Shown: positions 1 to 12,095, numbered from the stretch's first letter. The stretch: 64,000 nt of DNA from Cephalotus follicularis (GCA_001972305.1 BDDD01000980.1:62001-126000); one strand, 5' to 3'. The notes: a model not told the origin generated them from the sequence alone. Made by a program: numbers and translations.

Positions 1-1516
1 ATCAAATCGTTTAATCATTTAACGATCCATTTCATGTCATATAATCTTGGCTTAGATTTAAAACCTAACATTATTACTTAATAACTTCACAAGATCACAT
101 ATGCTTACATCTTTTATCTCCAAAATTCAAAGATATCATATTTTCATTATCATAATTATTTCTAATACTTTTACATTTGTACATCACTTGGAATATAACC
201 TTACACCGCGGAAAAACATTAATTGATAATGTCATAAATTGTTTATACAAAAACAATGTTATTTCATCACATAATTTCTCTTCGAAAAGTCACTTATGAA
301 CTCCTTCTAAAGCTCGACTCTCCTTGTTTAATCTTTTCCTGGAAAATTTTAGTTGAAAACAAAACATTGAAAGGAGTGAGCACCAAAATAGCTCAGTAAG
401 AATCATAGTCATAAAACGTTATCGAAGTCCATTATTTTTTATAATCAAAACGTTTCCAGTTCATACATTTCAAAATATCTTTGAAAATCATCTTCTGGTT
501 TTATAAAACCAGAACATTTCTGAAATCATACATTTTCTGGTATATATAACCAGCATACTTGAAAGCAATCAAAAACGTTTTCCAATCAATTTTTCTTTTG
601 GCTTGTATCACAGCCACACTTGAAAACATTGATAAAATCATTTTCAAAACATCTTTAAAACTCTTTTTCTGTTCAAATCTCATGAAACAGAATATTTCAT
701 AAAACTTGGTGGTAAACCAAAACATTTCACATTCATTTCCTTTTCTGCTCATATCTCATGAAACAGAATATTTCATAAATACTGAGGGGTTGTGAAAACG
801 TAAATAACCCTGTTGAACCTTCGCTTCACCGGGGCATGGTGCACTCCCCGATTACTATCATTACTAAGTATGCATACCCGAGAGCACTCTCCGCTCATAT
901 TAATCACATTAATCTTTTACTAGATTAATCCACCCAGGATCGCAATCCAGTCGTTGTTCATCTCAGTATGTTGCATTTTCTCATTTGTAAAATAATCATT
1001 TCTTGGTACTTCGAGTGATCAGCTCAAAGTATTAATAAAAATAATTTTTATAAAACATTTGTAAAACTGAATTTAAAACAGTATTGTAAAGCATTTGTAA
1101 AACTGAATTTAAAAATAATATTGTAACTGTCGACACTTTAAAATAAGTGTCGACTCTTTATGGTATTTCACCAAACTGTCGACACTTTAAAATAAGTGTC
1201 GACTCTTTATGGTATATCACCAAACTGTCGACACTTTAAAAATAAGTGTCGACTCTTTCAACATGTTTACGGCACACAGTACAACCTTTAAAATAATCAT
1301 ATATCTACCGTATATCCATAAATGATGACTTCAAAATGTTCCAGTCCAAAACAAATATCCAAATTAAATTTTCTTTCGGGGGTGCTGCCCCCGAGCCCAT
1401 GCCCGAACCCCCGAGCGTTAGGGTTATAGAACGGATCCCTTGAAATTTTTGCTAACTACACAATAGCAATCGTCTTTCCATAATTAATATCTTTAATGGA
1501 AATTCGGGTCATTACA
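1..1516 (-). mobile_element. LTR (minus orientation), continues off the left edge
   Basis: Read on the minus strand this begins TGTAATGACCCGAATT at 1516 and matches the LTR at 21634-23569: a block around 780-1000 is the reverse complement of 22790-23060 (dinucleotide-exact stretches such as the 'ATTGCGATCC' segment), and 300-400 matches 23130-23215. It is shorter than the 21634 copy in its 5' half. It abuts element A's Gag zinc-knuckle exactly at 1516/1517, so it interrupts that gene. The far end lies outside the window, so I cannot tell a solo LTR from the end of a full element. Confidence 0.85.
1129..1253. repeat. Three tandem 49-bp units, each a perfect GTCGACACTT hairpin
   Basis: Units start at 1129, 1178 and 1227. 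Each has arms GTCGACACTT and AAGTGTCGAC (10 bp, perfect inverted repeat) around a 6-7 nt A/T centre. The spacers between units are nearly identical. The array lies inside the minus-strand LTR and belongs to the GTCGAC palindrome class seen across the window. Confidence 0.95.
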
Positions 1517-2164
1517 ATGTGCATGCATTGTGGACGCACTAATTACACATCGGATGATTGTTGGTAGAGAGTTTGTAATTTCATGAGGTGTAGGGCTTTC
1601 GATCATGTGATTAGAGAGTGCCCTCATGACAGATATGGATCAGGGAGTAAGCCTGGACAGAGTTCAGGTCGATCTCAAGGAGGTTCCCAGCAGGGTCGTG
1701 GTTCCGGACAGCAACAACAGGGCCGTCCCAGTACCGGTTCGCCCTCAGTAGCAAGGAGAGATCGGGGAAAACAACCCATGGGGTCAACACCTACCGTGCA
1801 GGGTAGGGTGTATGCCATGAATCAGGGCACTGCAGGAGGATCTACATCAGTGATAGAAGGTACTATTTCTATCTCTCATCATATGGCACGGACTCTTATA
1901 GATCCGGGCTCATCCCATTCATACATTGCATCGCATTTTATATGCTATGTTAATGTGAAGCCCGAGCTTTTGCCTTTTGTGATGGAGGTTAGTACCCCAG
2001 TGGGAGAGTCTGTTATTTCAGAATGGGAATGCAAGTCTTGCGTCATAGAGATCGATGACCGTGCTTTGCCAGCAGATCTTATAGTATTAGCGATGGGTGA
2101 ACTAGATGTGTTCCTTGGGATGGATTAGTTATCGAAGCATTATTCCCATGTTGATTGTAACGAA
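1517..2164 (+). pseudogene. Element A Gag C-terminus and protease, broken
   Basis: The reading begins inside a zinc knuckle (C-x2-C-x8-C spacing visible, CMHCGRTN), then a second degenerate knuckle ending FDHVIREC. A Gln/Gly/Ser-rich linker follows, then the retroviral aspartic protease with active-site motif IDPGSSHSYI (about 1890-1920), a form common in plant Ty3 elements. The protease ends LGMD at 2125, where the usual Trp codon is TAG. Another stop (TAG) lies just after the first knuckle. Gag would coat the RNA and form particles; the protease would cleave Gag-Pol. The gene is not functional as read. Confidence 0.85.
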
Positions 2165-5119
2165 AAGGTCATGACCTTCTGTATGCCAGGGCAGTCTCAG
2201 ATCCAGTTTATTGGAACCTTAGAGCACCAGTCCGTTCAGACAATTTTCACTATGTATGCTGACAGGCTTTTGAAGCAGGGTTGCAGTGGATACCTAGCAT
2301 ATGCGATAGATGATAGGAAATGGATTCCAAAGTTGGAGGATGTTCCAGTTGTCTGTGAGTATCCAGATGTGTTCCCAGAGGAGTTGACATCCTTACCTCC
2401 TGAGAGAGATGTGGAGTTTGTTATAGATCTCCTGCCAGGGACGACAACTATGTCGAGAGCTCTTTATCGTATGGCCCCTCCTGAATTGAAGGAATTGAAA
2501 TTACAATTGGAGGAGTAGCTCGGTCATCAGATCAAGTGCTTCCCCGTGGGGAGCACCTGTTCTGTTTGTCAAGAACAAAGATGGATCTTTGAGAATGTGT
2601 GTTGATTATAGGCAGCTTAATAAGGCTACTATCAAGACCAAGTATCCATTGCTGTATATTGATGAATTGTTCGATCAATTGAAAGGATCGTCAGTATTCT
2701 CCAAGTTGGATTTGAGGACAGGGTATCATCAGCTCAGAGTTAGAGCAGGAGACATTCCGAAGACGGATTTTAGGTCACGGTATGGACATTACGAGTTTGT
2801 GGTGATGCCTTTTGGGGTGACCAATGCCCCTGCAGCATTTATGATCATGATGAACCAGGTGTTTAGCCCATATCTTGGCCAATTCGTTGTGGTCATTATT
2901 GATGATATCTTGGTGTACTCCAAGTCTATGGAGGACCATGGAGAACATTTACACTTGGTATTGCAGACCTTAAGAGAGCATCTGATGTATGCCAAGTTTG
3001 ACAAATGTGAGTTTTGGTTGTCAGAGATAGCTTTTCTGGGTCACATTATTTCCAGTACTGGTCTAGCAATGGATCCAGCTAAGATAGAAGCAGTTAAAGA
3101 TTGGAAAAAACCAACAAACTGTCTGCAGTCTTTAGTTTCTTAGGCTTAGCGGGCTATTATTGCCACTTTGTCGAAGGATTCTCACGGATTGCTACACCAT
3201 TGACCAGGTTGACACAGAAGAAGACAACGTTTGTTTGGGATGACAACTATGAGCAGAGTTTTCAGGAGTTGAAGCATCGCCTGATTTTTGCACTAATCTT
3301 GGCCTTGCCGGAGGGTAATGAAGACTTTATTATATATAGTGATGCATCAGGGAATGGTTTGGGCTATGTTTTGATGTAGCTTGGGAAGGTAATTGCTTAT
3401 GCATCTAGAAAGTTGAAGCCTCATTAGGAGAGTTACCCCAATCATGATCTAGAACTAGCAGCTATAGTCTTTGTACTGCGCAAGTGGAGACACTATCTTT
3501 ATGTCACAAAGTTTGAGGTATATACTGATCACAAAAGTTTGAAGCATTTATTCTCCTAGAAAGACCTGAATATGAGACAACGAAAGTGGATGGAATTGCT
3601 AAATGATTATAATTGTGAGATTCAATACCACCCAGGAAAAGCTAACGTGGTTGTATACGCCTTAAGTCTTCGATTAGCTTGCCTAACGATCGCTAAGGTT
3701 CAGGCACGTCCACGGTTGATCGACAGGATTATAGAAGGACAAGGTAGTGATGGAAGCTTGCTTAAGATGGCATTAGATGGCCAAGGAGGATTAAAACCTG
3801 AATTCTCAATTCAGAGTGACGGGTTGATCAGATATCAGGGCAGAGTTTGTGATCCTAGTAATAAAGAGTTGAAGGACGATCTTTTATCACAGACCCATCA
3901 CTCTAGTTTCTCAGTGCATCCGGGGAGTACCAAGATGTACCGAGACTTGAATCTTAACTACTAGTGGAATGACATGAAGAGAGAGATAGATGAATATGTT
4001 GCTTCCTGCCTGACATGTCAATAGATCAAGGAAGAACACTAGAGACCAGCTGGGTTACTAAAGCTATTACCGGTGGCACAATGGAAATGGGAGCATATCA
4101 CTATGGATTTTGTATCGGGGTTGCCTGGGACGAGAGCTAACCGCGATGCCATATGGGTTATTGTTGATCTCTTTGCCAAATCTGGACATTTTCTAGTGAT
4201 CAGGACAACTTATTCTCTAGAAAGGTTAGCATCTTTGTATGTTAGGGAGATTGTGAGACTCCATGGTGTACCGGTTAGCATTGTTTCCGACAGGGATTCA
4301 CGGTTCACTTCTCGAGCCCTTGGTGCTCAACTGAATTTCAGTACGGATTTTCACCCCCAGATGGATGGTCAGTCTGAATAGACGATTTAGACCCTTGAGG
4401 ATATGCCCCGAGCATGTGTAATGGATTGGGATGGCAGTTGGGAGGAACATCTGCCTCTAGTGGAGTTCTCCTATAACAACAGTTTCCATGCTAGCATCGG
4501 CACGGCACCGTTTGAAGCTCTATATGGACGAAAGTGCAGAACTATAGTCTGTTGGTTCGAAGTAGGTAAGCAAAGTCTCCTACGACCAAAGCTTGTTCAA
4601 GAAACAACAGAAAAGGCCAAGATATTCAGGGAAAGGCTCCTAACAGCTCAAAGTCGACAAAAGAGTTATTCAGATTGTCGAAGGAAGGATTTAGAGTTCT
4701 CAGTGGGGGATCATGTGTTCCTCAAGGTTTCACCAGCCAAGGGAGTCATGAGCTTTGGTAAAAGAGGGAAGTTAGCATCGCGGTGTATAGGACCTTTTGA
4801 GATCCTTGAGAGGGTAGTCACTGTTGCTTACAGGCTCGCCTTACCTCCAAAGTTGTTGGAGGTGCACAATGTCTTCCAAGTATCGATGCTGAGGAAGTAT
4901 CACTTGGATCCTTCTCATGTATTGTAGTATGAGCTGTTGGAATTGAGAACAGATATGAGCTTTGAAGAGATGCCTGTTCAAATCCTTGATCGCCAGATCA
5001 AACAACTGAGGAACAAGGAAATTGCTTAGGTTAAATTATTATGGCAGCACCATGGGCTTGAGGAAGCGACATGGGAGTGTGAGGATGACATGAGAGTATT
5101 GTACCCTCACTTGTTTTGA
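2165..5119 (+). pseudogene. Element A Pol (RT, RNase H, integrase, chromodomain), broken
   Basis: Reverse transcriptase motifs are clear: the RT entry segment PVVCEYPDVFPEEL (about 2347), [10 protein letters not shown] (about 2703), [12 protein letters not shown] (about 2806) and the catalytic IIDD (2896-2907). A frameshift at about 2520-2550 interrupts the region before [11 protein letters not shown]. RNase H (YSDASGNGLG, about 3337) and integrase follow: an HHCC-type knuckle around 3900-4020, then a DDE core with IWVIVDLFAKSGH and VSDRDSRFTS. The reading ends in a chromodomain-like tail (ATWECEDDM) and PHLF-stop (TGA 5117-5119). There are about ten internal TAG stops, mostly at positions where relatives have CAG or TGG. 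Closest to Tekay/Del chromoviruses. Confidence 0.87.
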
Positions 5120-5150
5120 CCAATAGGGAATCTCGGGATGAGATTTCTTT

Positions 5151-5160
5151 AAGGAGGGGA
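5151..5160 (+). other. Polypurine tract of element A
   Basis: AAGGAGGGGA sits immediately before the 3' LTR, where plus-strand DNA synthesis would be primed. Confidence 0.8.
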
Positions 5161-6196
5161 TGATGTAAGCCCCAGAATAATATGTAAATGTTGTAATAAA
5201 TAATATTGTGAAGTGGAGCTTTGGACATGTTATTTTATTGACGGATTGTATTTGTGATATATTGTATAATTCTTTTATGAATTAAGTGGCCAAGTGGCAT
5301 TAAACAAGTGAATGAGCAAAGATATGTTGTGACATGTGGGACCCAAGCCGCACATTATTGGCTGGAAAAGACAAAGGCGGTGTGTCTTAGTTAATACAAC
5401 GCTTGGTCTCGTCAAAACAAAAGAGAAAAGACGAGGAAAAGAGAAGAGAAGAGAAGGCAGCGGGAGAAAGAGAGAAGAGAAGGCAGCGGGAGAAAGAGAG
5501 AAGAGAAGGCAGTGGGAGAAAGAGAGAAGGGACAGAAGGTGCATGGCGCCGGGTAGAGAGAGAGACGGCGAGCGGCGCCATTTTCTTGGTCACTGTTTCA
5601 AGTAACCCCTTTTCACTTCCTCTCATTCTCTTCCCCGTCTCTCTTTCCTTCTCTTCCATGGACGCTGAAGCTTGGAGCGTCCATTTTGGCGACGCCTTTC
5701 CACCACCGTGGTCATTATAGGTGGAAGCTCAGTGACGCAAGAAGGAGCTGTGGTGCGTGGCAGTGAGTGGAAACAGTAGGCGCAAGAAGAAATTTTTGTT
5801 GAACGGATAGCAGATCGACTGTTTAGCAACGACAACAATTGGAGTTGAAGGAAGAACTAAATTCGTTTTAGCAACAAATAGAAGGTAACGACAATAAGTC
5901 CTTCAATTTCGTAAGCTGAAAGGAGGTAGCAGTTCATTGATTGTACTGCAAATCCTCCTAATCCGCAAAGTTCAGCTGCTACTATCAACATGTAGGCTAT
6001 ATTATTTTACTTGCATTCATGCATTTTAATTAGATTGTATGGACTACTAGGGTTGTTGAGTGATGATCGCTTGTTAGAGGGACTGATTGGGTACTGGGTA
6101 TAACGGATTTTGGAATGAATTTCCAATTGGTTTTTGAACTGTTGACAACTGCAATTTCTTTTAAAACTGTTGACGCTTTTATACCTTTAAAACTGA

Positions 6197-6305
6197 CTAG
6201 TCGACACTTTGTGTTATTGCCTTATAAACCAGTGATGCTTAAACCAGTAAGTGTCGACGCTTAGGTGCTAAGCGTCGATGCCTAGTACAGGGGAGTCGAC
6301 GCCAA
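6197..6305. repeat. GTCGAC palindrome cluster in LTR A
   Basis: Contains AGTCGACACTT, GTGTCGACGCTT, AGCGTCGATGCC and AGTCGACGCC, spaced 20-45 bp. The copies are degenerate around the core GTCGAC. Confidence 0.8.
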
Positions 6306-7888
6306 TAGCCTGTTTTAACAAAAACGCATAGTTTCACATGGTTTCAATCCCAAATAGTTATTCTCTAGAGGAATTTCCATAAGAATCCTCCCTAAGGCCT
6401 CGTAGACTATGGAAATTCTCCTTTAGCATATTTTGATTTTCTTAAGTAAACCTTTAAGAGAGAAGTTTGATAAAACTGTTTTATAATCATTAAAATGGAT
6501 TTTGAAATGATTTTCAATGAATGGTTAGGATAGCTCCATCGGGTTATCTAGATGTGGATATCCTAATTGGACTTCCTCTCCATTATTTTACAAACTCTGA
6601 TAGGGACCAACAAAATGATTTATGATTACGGAAATACGTTTTACAAACGGTTACGAAAAACTGTTTTATAAACGGTTTGACGGATGTGGATCCTATGTGA
6701 TCCTTTCTATTTGGTCCCTATCATTTCTGCTATAATACGGTTATGGTACGGGAACTATATGATCACTGTTATAGTTAATACTTTTTGAGACTTAATGGGA
6801 TAACCCATTCATAATCTTCATTTATGTCATGAAGCTTATGGGTGTATGGCCACACTGCACTGATAAATCCTCTCTTTTGGGTGACCTACGAGAGTCACCG
6901 CATTGGGTATGGACACTGTTGTTGTTACTGTTACTGTTACTGTTACAGAGATCTCTATTGCTGGCTAGTACCTTCGGGCCTAGCATTACTGGATTGATTT
7001 TTTGGCCAGTGTTATCCTATGCTCCACACGACTATGACACGGAGGGTGTATAGACGGTTTGGAGTACTATCTCGGGCTAGAGTGGTAGAGAAGTACTTGA
7101 CCCTACGGAATGTTTGTCCCTATGTATGATTACTGATTGTTTAGGGAGTGTCTGCAGGCCTATGGCCTTTGATGTGATTAGGACTAGCCAATTATACCCT
7201 GCTTGGGGACGGTTGGTATATCGAAACTGTCAGTAATTGGCATTCATGCATATAACATGCCATGCGTATATATATGGTTATACCATTGCATTACAGGGCA
7301 TACTGTTATATTGTTGCATGACATGGCATACTGTTATACTATTCCATTACATGGCATGTAGTATACCCTACTCGACTATATGTTGCTGACCCATTTCATT
7401 GTAATGGAATGGGTCTGGCCCAGGTGATGGATTGCTGTGAGATAGACCGAGTCGGATGGGATATCTAAGATAGATCTTTGATAGAAATTGGATTATTGTT
7501 ACATTCCGTATGTGAAAAGTTAGAATCTATAAGAACTGTAATTTTGATCTATCTTGTATAAAAGGTTTGTGTATATAAATTGGACTGTATGCATTATCAT
7601 AAGACTTGATATATATAAGAGACATGCTTTGTTTCAGCTATCGACTTGCCGACTTGTGGCAGTGCTTCATATATATGTGTGTTGATGTAATGAACATGGA
7701 TGGGTTCATCATTGGAGGTATTTGGATGATTATCTCTGCGTGTGTATTGTATATTTTGGATTTCCTCCTACGGGAGTGTGGTTTGCTGAGGGCTGAGCCC
7801 ATTTTATGATATGTGTTTTCTTTTACATGGGGTATAGTTCGATAAACGGATACTACATGCCCGATTTTTGTAAAATTATAATTGTTAG

Positions 7889-7914
7889 AATATATATATA
7901 TATATATATATATT
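7889..7914. repeat. AT microsatellite in LTR A
   Basis: A run of about 12 TA units within the 3' LTR. Confidence 0.95.
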
Positions 7915-8059
7915 GATTATTCCGTTGATGTAATATGATTGATTAAAGTTTTAAATTTATAGCACTTTTGGAGTATGATTTATAGGATATGAATGGATTG
8001 TATAGAAGGTATATCATACATCGAGTCATGGGAGTTTCCCCTCGGTTTGGGCCGTGACA

Positions 8060-8236
8060 ATGTTTGCAATCTCTAAACTCTCTCTCTTTATTTATAGTAA
8101 TTTTTATATTGGAATTGTTGTTTGAGATTTAAATCGAAAAAGTTCATTACTTTATTCATATAAAAAACAAATCACAACTCTTCGCAGGATAGCACCGTAC
8201 TTGTATTCGGATAATGAATTAATTGTTTTGATATGA
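8060..8236. other. Unassigned A/T-rich spacer
   Basis: Short stretch between LTR A and the TSD of the solo LTR at 8242. I see no ORF, repeat or LTR end in it. It is the left flank of that insertion and is continuous with 10611 onward. Confidence 0.5.
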
Positions 8237-9074
8237 GGTGATGTTATACCTCGTAGCTGTTCTAAGAGGATTATATCTTAAGGCTTAGTTGGTTAATGGA
8301 ATGGACCTAAGTTGATTTTGGTGGTTAGTGGCTTATTTAAAACATGTGGACAAGAATGGTTTAGGTTATTATATTGATTTTATAGTTAGCTTCTTGAGGA
8401 AGCTTGCTATTCCCAAGGTGGTGTTGGCATAAGAAGTTGTTGGAGTTGGTAGTTCTTCTTGGTAAGTGAGTTTGGTTTTTGGAGAGAGAGAAAGAAAGGG
8501 AGAGCTCTTGTCTTCTTCTTCCTTGCCGAGAGTTGGAATCTTTGTCTTGCTTTTGAGCTTTGGAGCTGAGCTCCTACCTTCTCTGGTTTCGGTAAGGGCC
8601 TGGTGGTACTTGTGCTCGGGCCGGGGAAGAGGATGATGGCCTGGTTTGGCTGGTTATGTTATGTTTATGTATGTGTTTGTGTTTCTTCCTGGGTTGATTC
8701 GTGTTAGTTTTGCAGATGGTGGTCCCGTTGCTGAGACGGAGCACCTTGGGGTTGGTCGGCAATAACGTGTGGGGTGTTTCTGTGAGTGGGACATTCTCCT
8801 ATTTTATTTATTTGATATTTACGTGTGCCTGTTATTGTCCTCTGGTTGAATGTTTTCCTTCGGGATTTGGATCCCGGTTATGTTGTATATTGTGTTCTTG
8901 ATCTTGGATGATCTTGAGAGCTCAGTTGGTCCTCGGGATGTGTATTTTCGTCTTCGGATGTGTTGTTATCTTTGTTGATGATTCTCTCCTTATACATTGG
9001 TTTTCCTCTGTTATGAGGGGTTCACGGAATTGTGCGGCTTGTTTTCTTGGTTTTCCCCAGGTTGTACGGATAAA

Positions 9075-9431
9075 GGATAGCGAACTGAGGCTCGAATAGA
9101 TACTAGTGGACGAGGTCCGGATAGACATAGCAGACGAGGGCTGGATAGGTATGTGTTTCACCTGGTATGGCGGCAAACCACTGATACTATGGTGGATAGA
9201 GAGCTGAGGCTCGGATAGATACTAGCGGATGAGGTTCGGATATACATAGCAGGTGAGGCCTGGATAGGTGTGAGTTTCGCCTGGTATGGCGGCAGACCAC
9301 AGATACTGTGGTGTATAGCGAGCTGAGGCTCGGATAGATACTAGCTAATGAGGTCCAGATAGACACAGCAGGCGAGGCCTGGATATGTGTGTGTGTGTGG
9401 TGTCATGGTGTATGACGGCAAACCACAGGAT
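9075..9431. repeat. 119-bp tandem repeat, three copies
   Basis: Copies begin at about 9075, 9194 and 9313, each starting GGATAGxGAxCTGAGGCTCG and containing a shared CCTGGTATGGCGGCA segment (the third copy is altered at its end). The repeat is confined to the solo LTR and lies in the proposed intron. Confidence 0.9.
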
Positions 9432-10089
9432 GTGGTGATGTGTGTCTGTCTTCCTCTTCCTTATTTGTTGTCCCCGGCATGGTTATTATTTGTTGATGAT
9501 GATATAATCTTCCATTGGATTCTTATACTTGTTGATATTTGAACTCTCTTGACAGGCTCCGAGGAGCTTGAAGTTGTCATGTGGTTGAGTTGTGCATTAT
9601 TTTATTGTCCCCTGATATATTCTTGTTTATCCCAGTTGGGTATGACCTGATATATGTTTCCTTGCGCGTCCAAAGGTAGTCTGCGGGGGATGGGCAGAGC
9701 TGTCGGCTTCACAAGCTAATCCTTGCATGCATTCATGGGGGCATATGGGTTTTATTCTTTTGTTGTATGGTCCTCGGCCTGAGGAGGAAATGATATTCTT
9801 TTCTATGGGTCATCGGCTTCGAGCAGGGGACGATACTTGTGAACTTGATACATATATTATTTTGGAATGATAATATGATGTGTTCTTGAGATGATTTATT
9901 TTGTTTAATGAAGAGATTTCGTGATTTTACTTGAAACGTTGTATTACGATCTTCTGCTTGTTTACCGAGAAGGTTACCCAAGGTCGGGTAGGTCGGGGGA
10001 TCTCCCCGGGGAGGGGGTCAACCTGTGGGGCTCGTGTCCTGACCTCAGGGTTGTTAGGGTTAGGTTGGTTTATGTTATGGTCTTGCACT

Positions 10090-10240
10090 TGTCGTCGGGC
10101 TCTGTCCGAGGAGGACATGTTGTCCGAGAAGACGTCCGAGGAAAACTTGTTGTCTGGGGAGGACATGCCCGGGGAGGACATGTCCGAGGTTAGTCGTCCA
10201 ATGAGGAGATGCCCGAGGATGGCTCGTCCGGGGAAGGCAT
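10090..10240. repeat. Short minisatellite built on GTCCGAGGAGGACATG
   Basis: About seven degenerate units of 15-25 bp with alternating GTCCGAGG and GGACATG. It lies in the 3' part of the solo LTR. Long ORFs read through it on both strands, but only because stops are rare in the repeat. Confidence 0.8.
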
Positions 10241-10610
10241 GTCTTATGATAGAGGTTCAGGCCTGACTTGTGATACGTCGTGTTGTGTTGGGTGGTGTTG
10301 GCATCCCTTTGCCCGAGACCCCTGGCAAGACGTGGTGTTACGTTCTCTGCCCTGGCTCCCTCCCCTGGCATGTTCCTTTAGTGTAACGGTGCTTTTGGGC
10401 AGTGGTTGTTGTGTGTGTCCCCTTTAGTTAAACGGTGAGTTTGAATGGTTTTGTGTAAGGGTTAATTACAGTTATGCCATTTCCTGTTTTATTTTCTTCC
10501 CTGCCAGGAGTTGTGGCGTTGTTTTGGCTTAGAGGAGATGGGAAATTCCTCCTTCCTGCCGGGCGATTCGTCCGAGGTGGTTATCTTGAGGGACGGGTCG
10601 TCACAGGTGA

Positions 10611-11600
10611 GCTTTTCAAGAAACTATCTAAAACTTGCTCGTATCACCTATAAATATGCTGCTAAGCTAAAATGTGTTGAATGTATGCATGATATGCTGC
10701 ATGTCTATGCCTATATGGTGATGTCATGCATATGAAAATGATTTTGTTAATGCATGTGCCCTTTATTCATGCCTATGTCATGGTGTTATGCATATGAGAA
10801 TATCATGTAATGATGCAGTCTACATGCGTTATGAACTAACTGCGGGAATCCCATGATCATATTTGATGTCTTGATGGCTTCGTCATGATGTGACAGGAGC
10901 CCAAATATCTTCGAGTACATGTATTAGACCTCACCAGATTGTTCATCCCTTTTTCACAGTTTAGGTACAAATAAATTCATCAACTCGTACTTTAGCAGTC
11001 GGATTGACAATCATTTTTCTTTCAATTTCATGACGTGCCAGAGGAATTCATTTGCCATGATGTGACAAGAGCCCCATTTTTCCAAGGCTGATTCATCCTT
11101 TTGATTGTTGTGGAATGCATATGTCCCCCTTTGGACCCAAACTCTTGTCAACTTCATGGTGAACTCATGTAAAAGTTTCTAAGATCCTTGAAGTCACCCC
11201 AAATTAAAGCTATCATTACTTTTTGTAAAATTTCCTTGTATTTTAAATTCTATTGCCCATAACATAATATAAATAAAAACGTGACAACTGGGATAAGAGA
11301 ATACAACATATGTCTCACTTTTTAAGGAAACAAGACTTTTCTACAAATAAGCACATCAAAGAATTTAGGTGAAATTGAAGATTGTTATAATATTATATGG
11401 ATAACACTAAACGATTTAAGAAAAAGAAATGATCAAAGGAGGTCACTGTGAGGGATTTCGTATGAAGAGGTAAAGATCCTCGGATAACGCTAAACAATTT
11501 AAGAAAGAGAAAGGAACAAATGAGGTCACCATGAGAGATTTTGTTTGAGAAGGTAAAAATCCTCCGATAATAGTTCCAAGGATGCGCCGCATGCAGTGTC
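10611..11600. other. Unassigned region, probably outer end of the Tat element or its flank
   Basis: No convincing coding region. Contains two related lines with TGATGTGACAxGAGCCC (about 10886 and 11061) and the 83-bp duplication at 11399-11565. The minus-strand Tat element's 3' LTR should lie about here, but I cannot place its ends because the second LTR is not in the window. Confidence 0.45.
11399..11565. repeat. 83-bp direct duplication
   Basis: GGATAACACTAAACGATTTA at 11399 recurs as GGATAACGCTAAACAATTTA at 11482, and the copies stay similar through a GGTAAAGATCCT / GGTAAAAATCCT end. About 85% identical by eye. Confidence 0.85.
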
Positions 11601-11749
11601 ACGTCGCTCTTTTGACGAAACCCTTTTTATCTTATTGAATACAAACTTCGAAAAAACTTGAAACAACCTTTCCTTCAGTACCCCTTTTATAGCATAGATT
11701 GCCACTATCTATCTTTTCTTCTTCATCATCATTAGGAAGAATCGACCTT

Positions 11750-11806
11750 ATGATTTTTTGATTCATTGACTACCCCAATTTTGTTTAGGTTGCCCTTATG
11801 GGTTTT

Positions 11807-11848
<42 letters not shown>

Positions 11849-12095
11849 CTCATCCTAACTTTTTACTCAGTCGCCCTTTCAGGTTTTCAACTCAACGGAT
11901 GCCCCCTTTCAGGTTTTCAACTCAACGGACGCCCTACTTTTGCCTAGGCCGCCCTTTCGAGTTTTTAACCTAGTAGGTTTTTTTTTGTGGTCTTAACTTT
12001 TGTCTGAGTCATCCTTTTAGGTTTTCAACCCAACGGACGTCCTACTTTTACCTGGGTTGCCCTTTTGGATTTTCAACCTAGAGGGGTTTTTTTTT
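11750..12095 (-). repeat. Tat/Ogre 3' untranslated tandem repeats
   Basis: On the minus strand, degenerate units of about 40-70 bp repeat the pattern GGTTGAAAACCTGAAAGGGC followed by a CAGGCAAAAGT-like segment. Such repeats downstream of integrase are typical of Tat/Ogre elements. A long CT run (11811-11846) adjoins them. Poly-A-like runs on the minus strand (11980s, 12088-12098) break the array. Confidence 0.75.
11811..11846. repeat. CT microsatellite
   Basis: Uninterrupted TC/CT dinucleotide run in the Tat 3' region. Confidence 0.97.

Larger units (their letters stand above)
1517..8059 (+). mobile_element. Element A: 5'-truncated Ty3/gypsy Tekay/Del-type chromovirus
   Basis: Order is Gag zinc knuckles, protease, reverse transcriptase, RNase H, integrase, chromodomain, polypurine tract, 3' LTR, which is the Ty3/gypsy order. 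The chromodomain-like tail after integrase and the LTR of nearly 3 kb place it in the Tekay/Del chromoviruses. The 5' LTR, primer site and most of gag are missing because the minus-strand LTR (1-1516) interrupts it inside the first zinc knuckle. Many in-frame stops make it inactive. Confidence 0.85.
5164..8059 (+). mobile_element. 3' LTR of element A, 2.9 kb
   Basis: Starts TGTAAGCCCCAG just after the polypurine tract and ends GGGCCGTGACA, the TGT...ACA ends shared by the other Tekay-type LTRs here. Inside are a GA-rich stretch (5410-5530), a GTCGAC palindrome cluster (6197-6305), a CTGTTA-type run (6915-6945) and an AT microsatellite (about 7891-7912). A possible splice donor GTAGGC lies at 5992 and a possible acceptor TTTCAG at 7637. 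The start could be 5161 (TGATGTAAG), 3 bp earlier. No 5' LTR is present to confirm the ends. Confidence 0.75.
8242..10605 (+). mobile_element. Solo LTR (2364 bp), TSD GGTGA
   Basis: Starts TGTTATACCTCG and ends GGGTCGTCACA. Perfect 5-bp direct repeats GGTGA flank it at 8237-8241 and 10606-10610. No internal region follows, so it is a solo LTR left by LTR-LTR recombination. Its 3' end resembles the ends of LTRs C and H (GGGTCGTGTCA, GGGGCGTGTCA). It contains a donor-like GGTAAGGG (GT at 8592), a 119-bp tandem repeat, an acceptor-like GACAG (9555) and a GTCCGAGGAGGACATG-type minisatellite. Confidence 0.92.

Noticed and set aside
5336-5720. Arg/Glu-rich ORFs on both strands
   Set aside because: Products of the GA-rich leader of LTR A; similar GA-rich stretches follow the promoter in other LTRs.
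6829-7053. 74-aa ORF with a Leu-rich stretch as a small membrane protein
   Set aside because: The Leu run comes from a CTGTTA-type simple repeat inside LTR A; no homologous frame is supported.
9921-10371. Overlapping ORFs of 84-111 residues on both strands
   Set aside because: They read through a GC-rich minisatellite in a solo LTR, where stops are rare in all frames.
10440-10605. Acceptor CCTGCCAG at 10507 as the end of the 8242 LTR intron
   Set aside because: The pyrimidine tract is good, but GACAG/GCTCC at 9555 better matches the acceptor context TTCAG/GCTCC of LTR C; kept only as an alternative.
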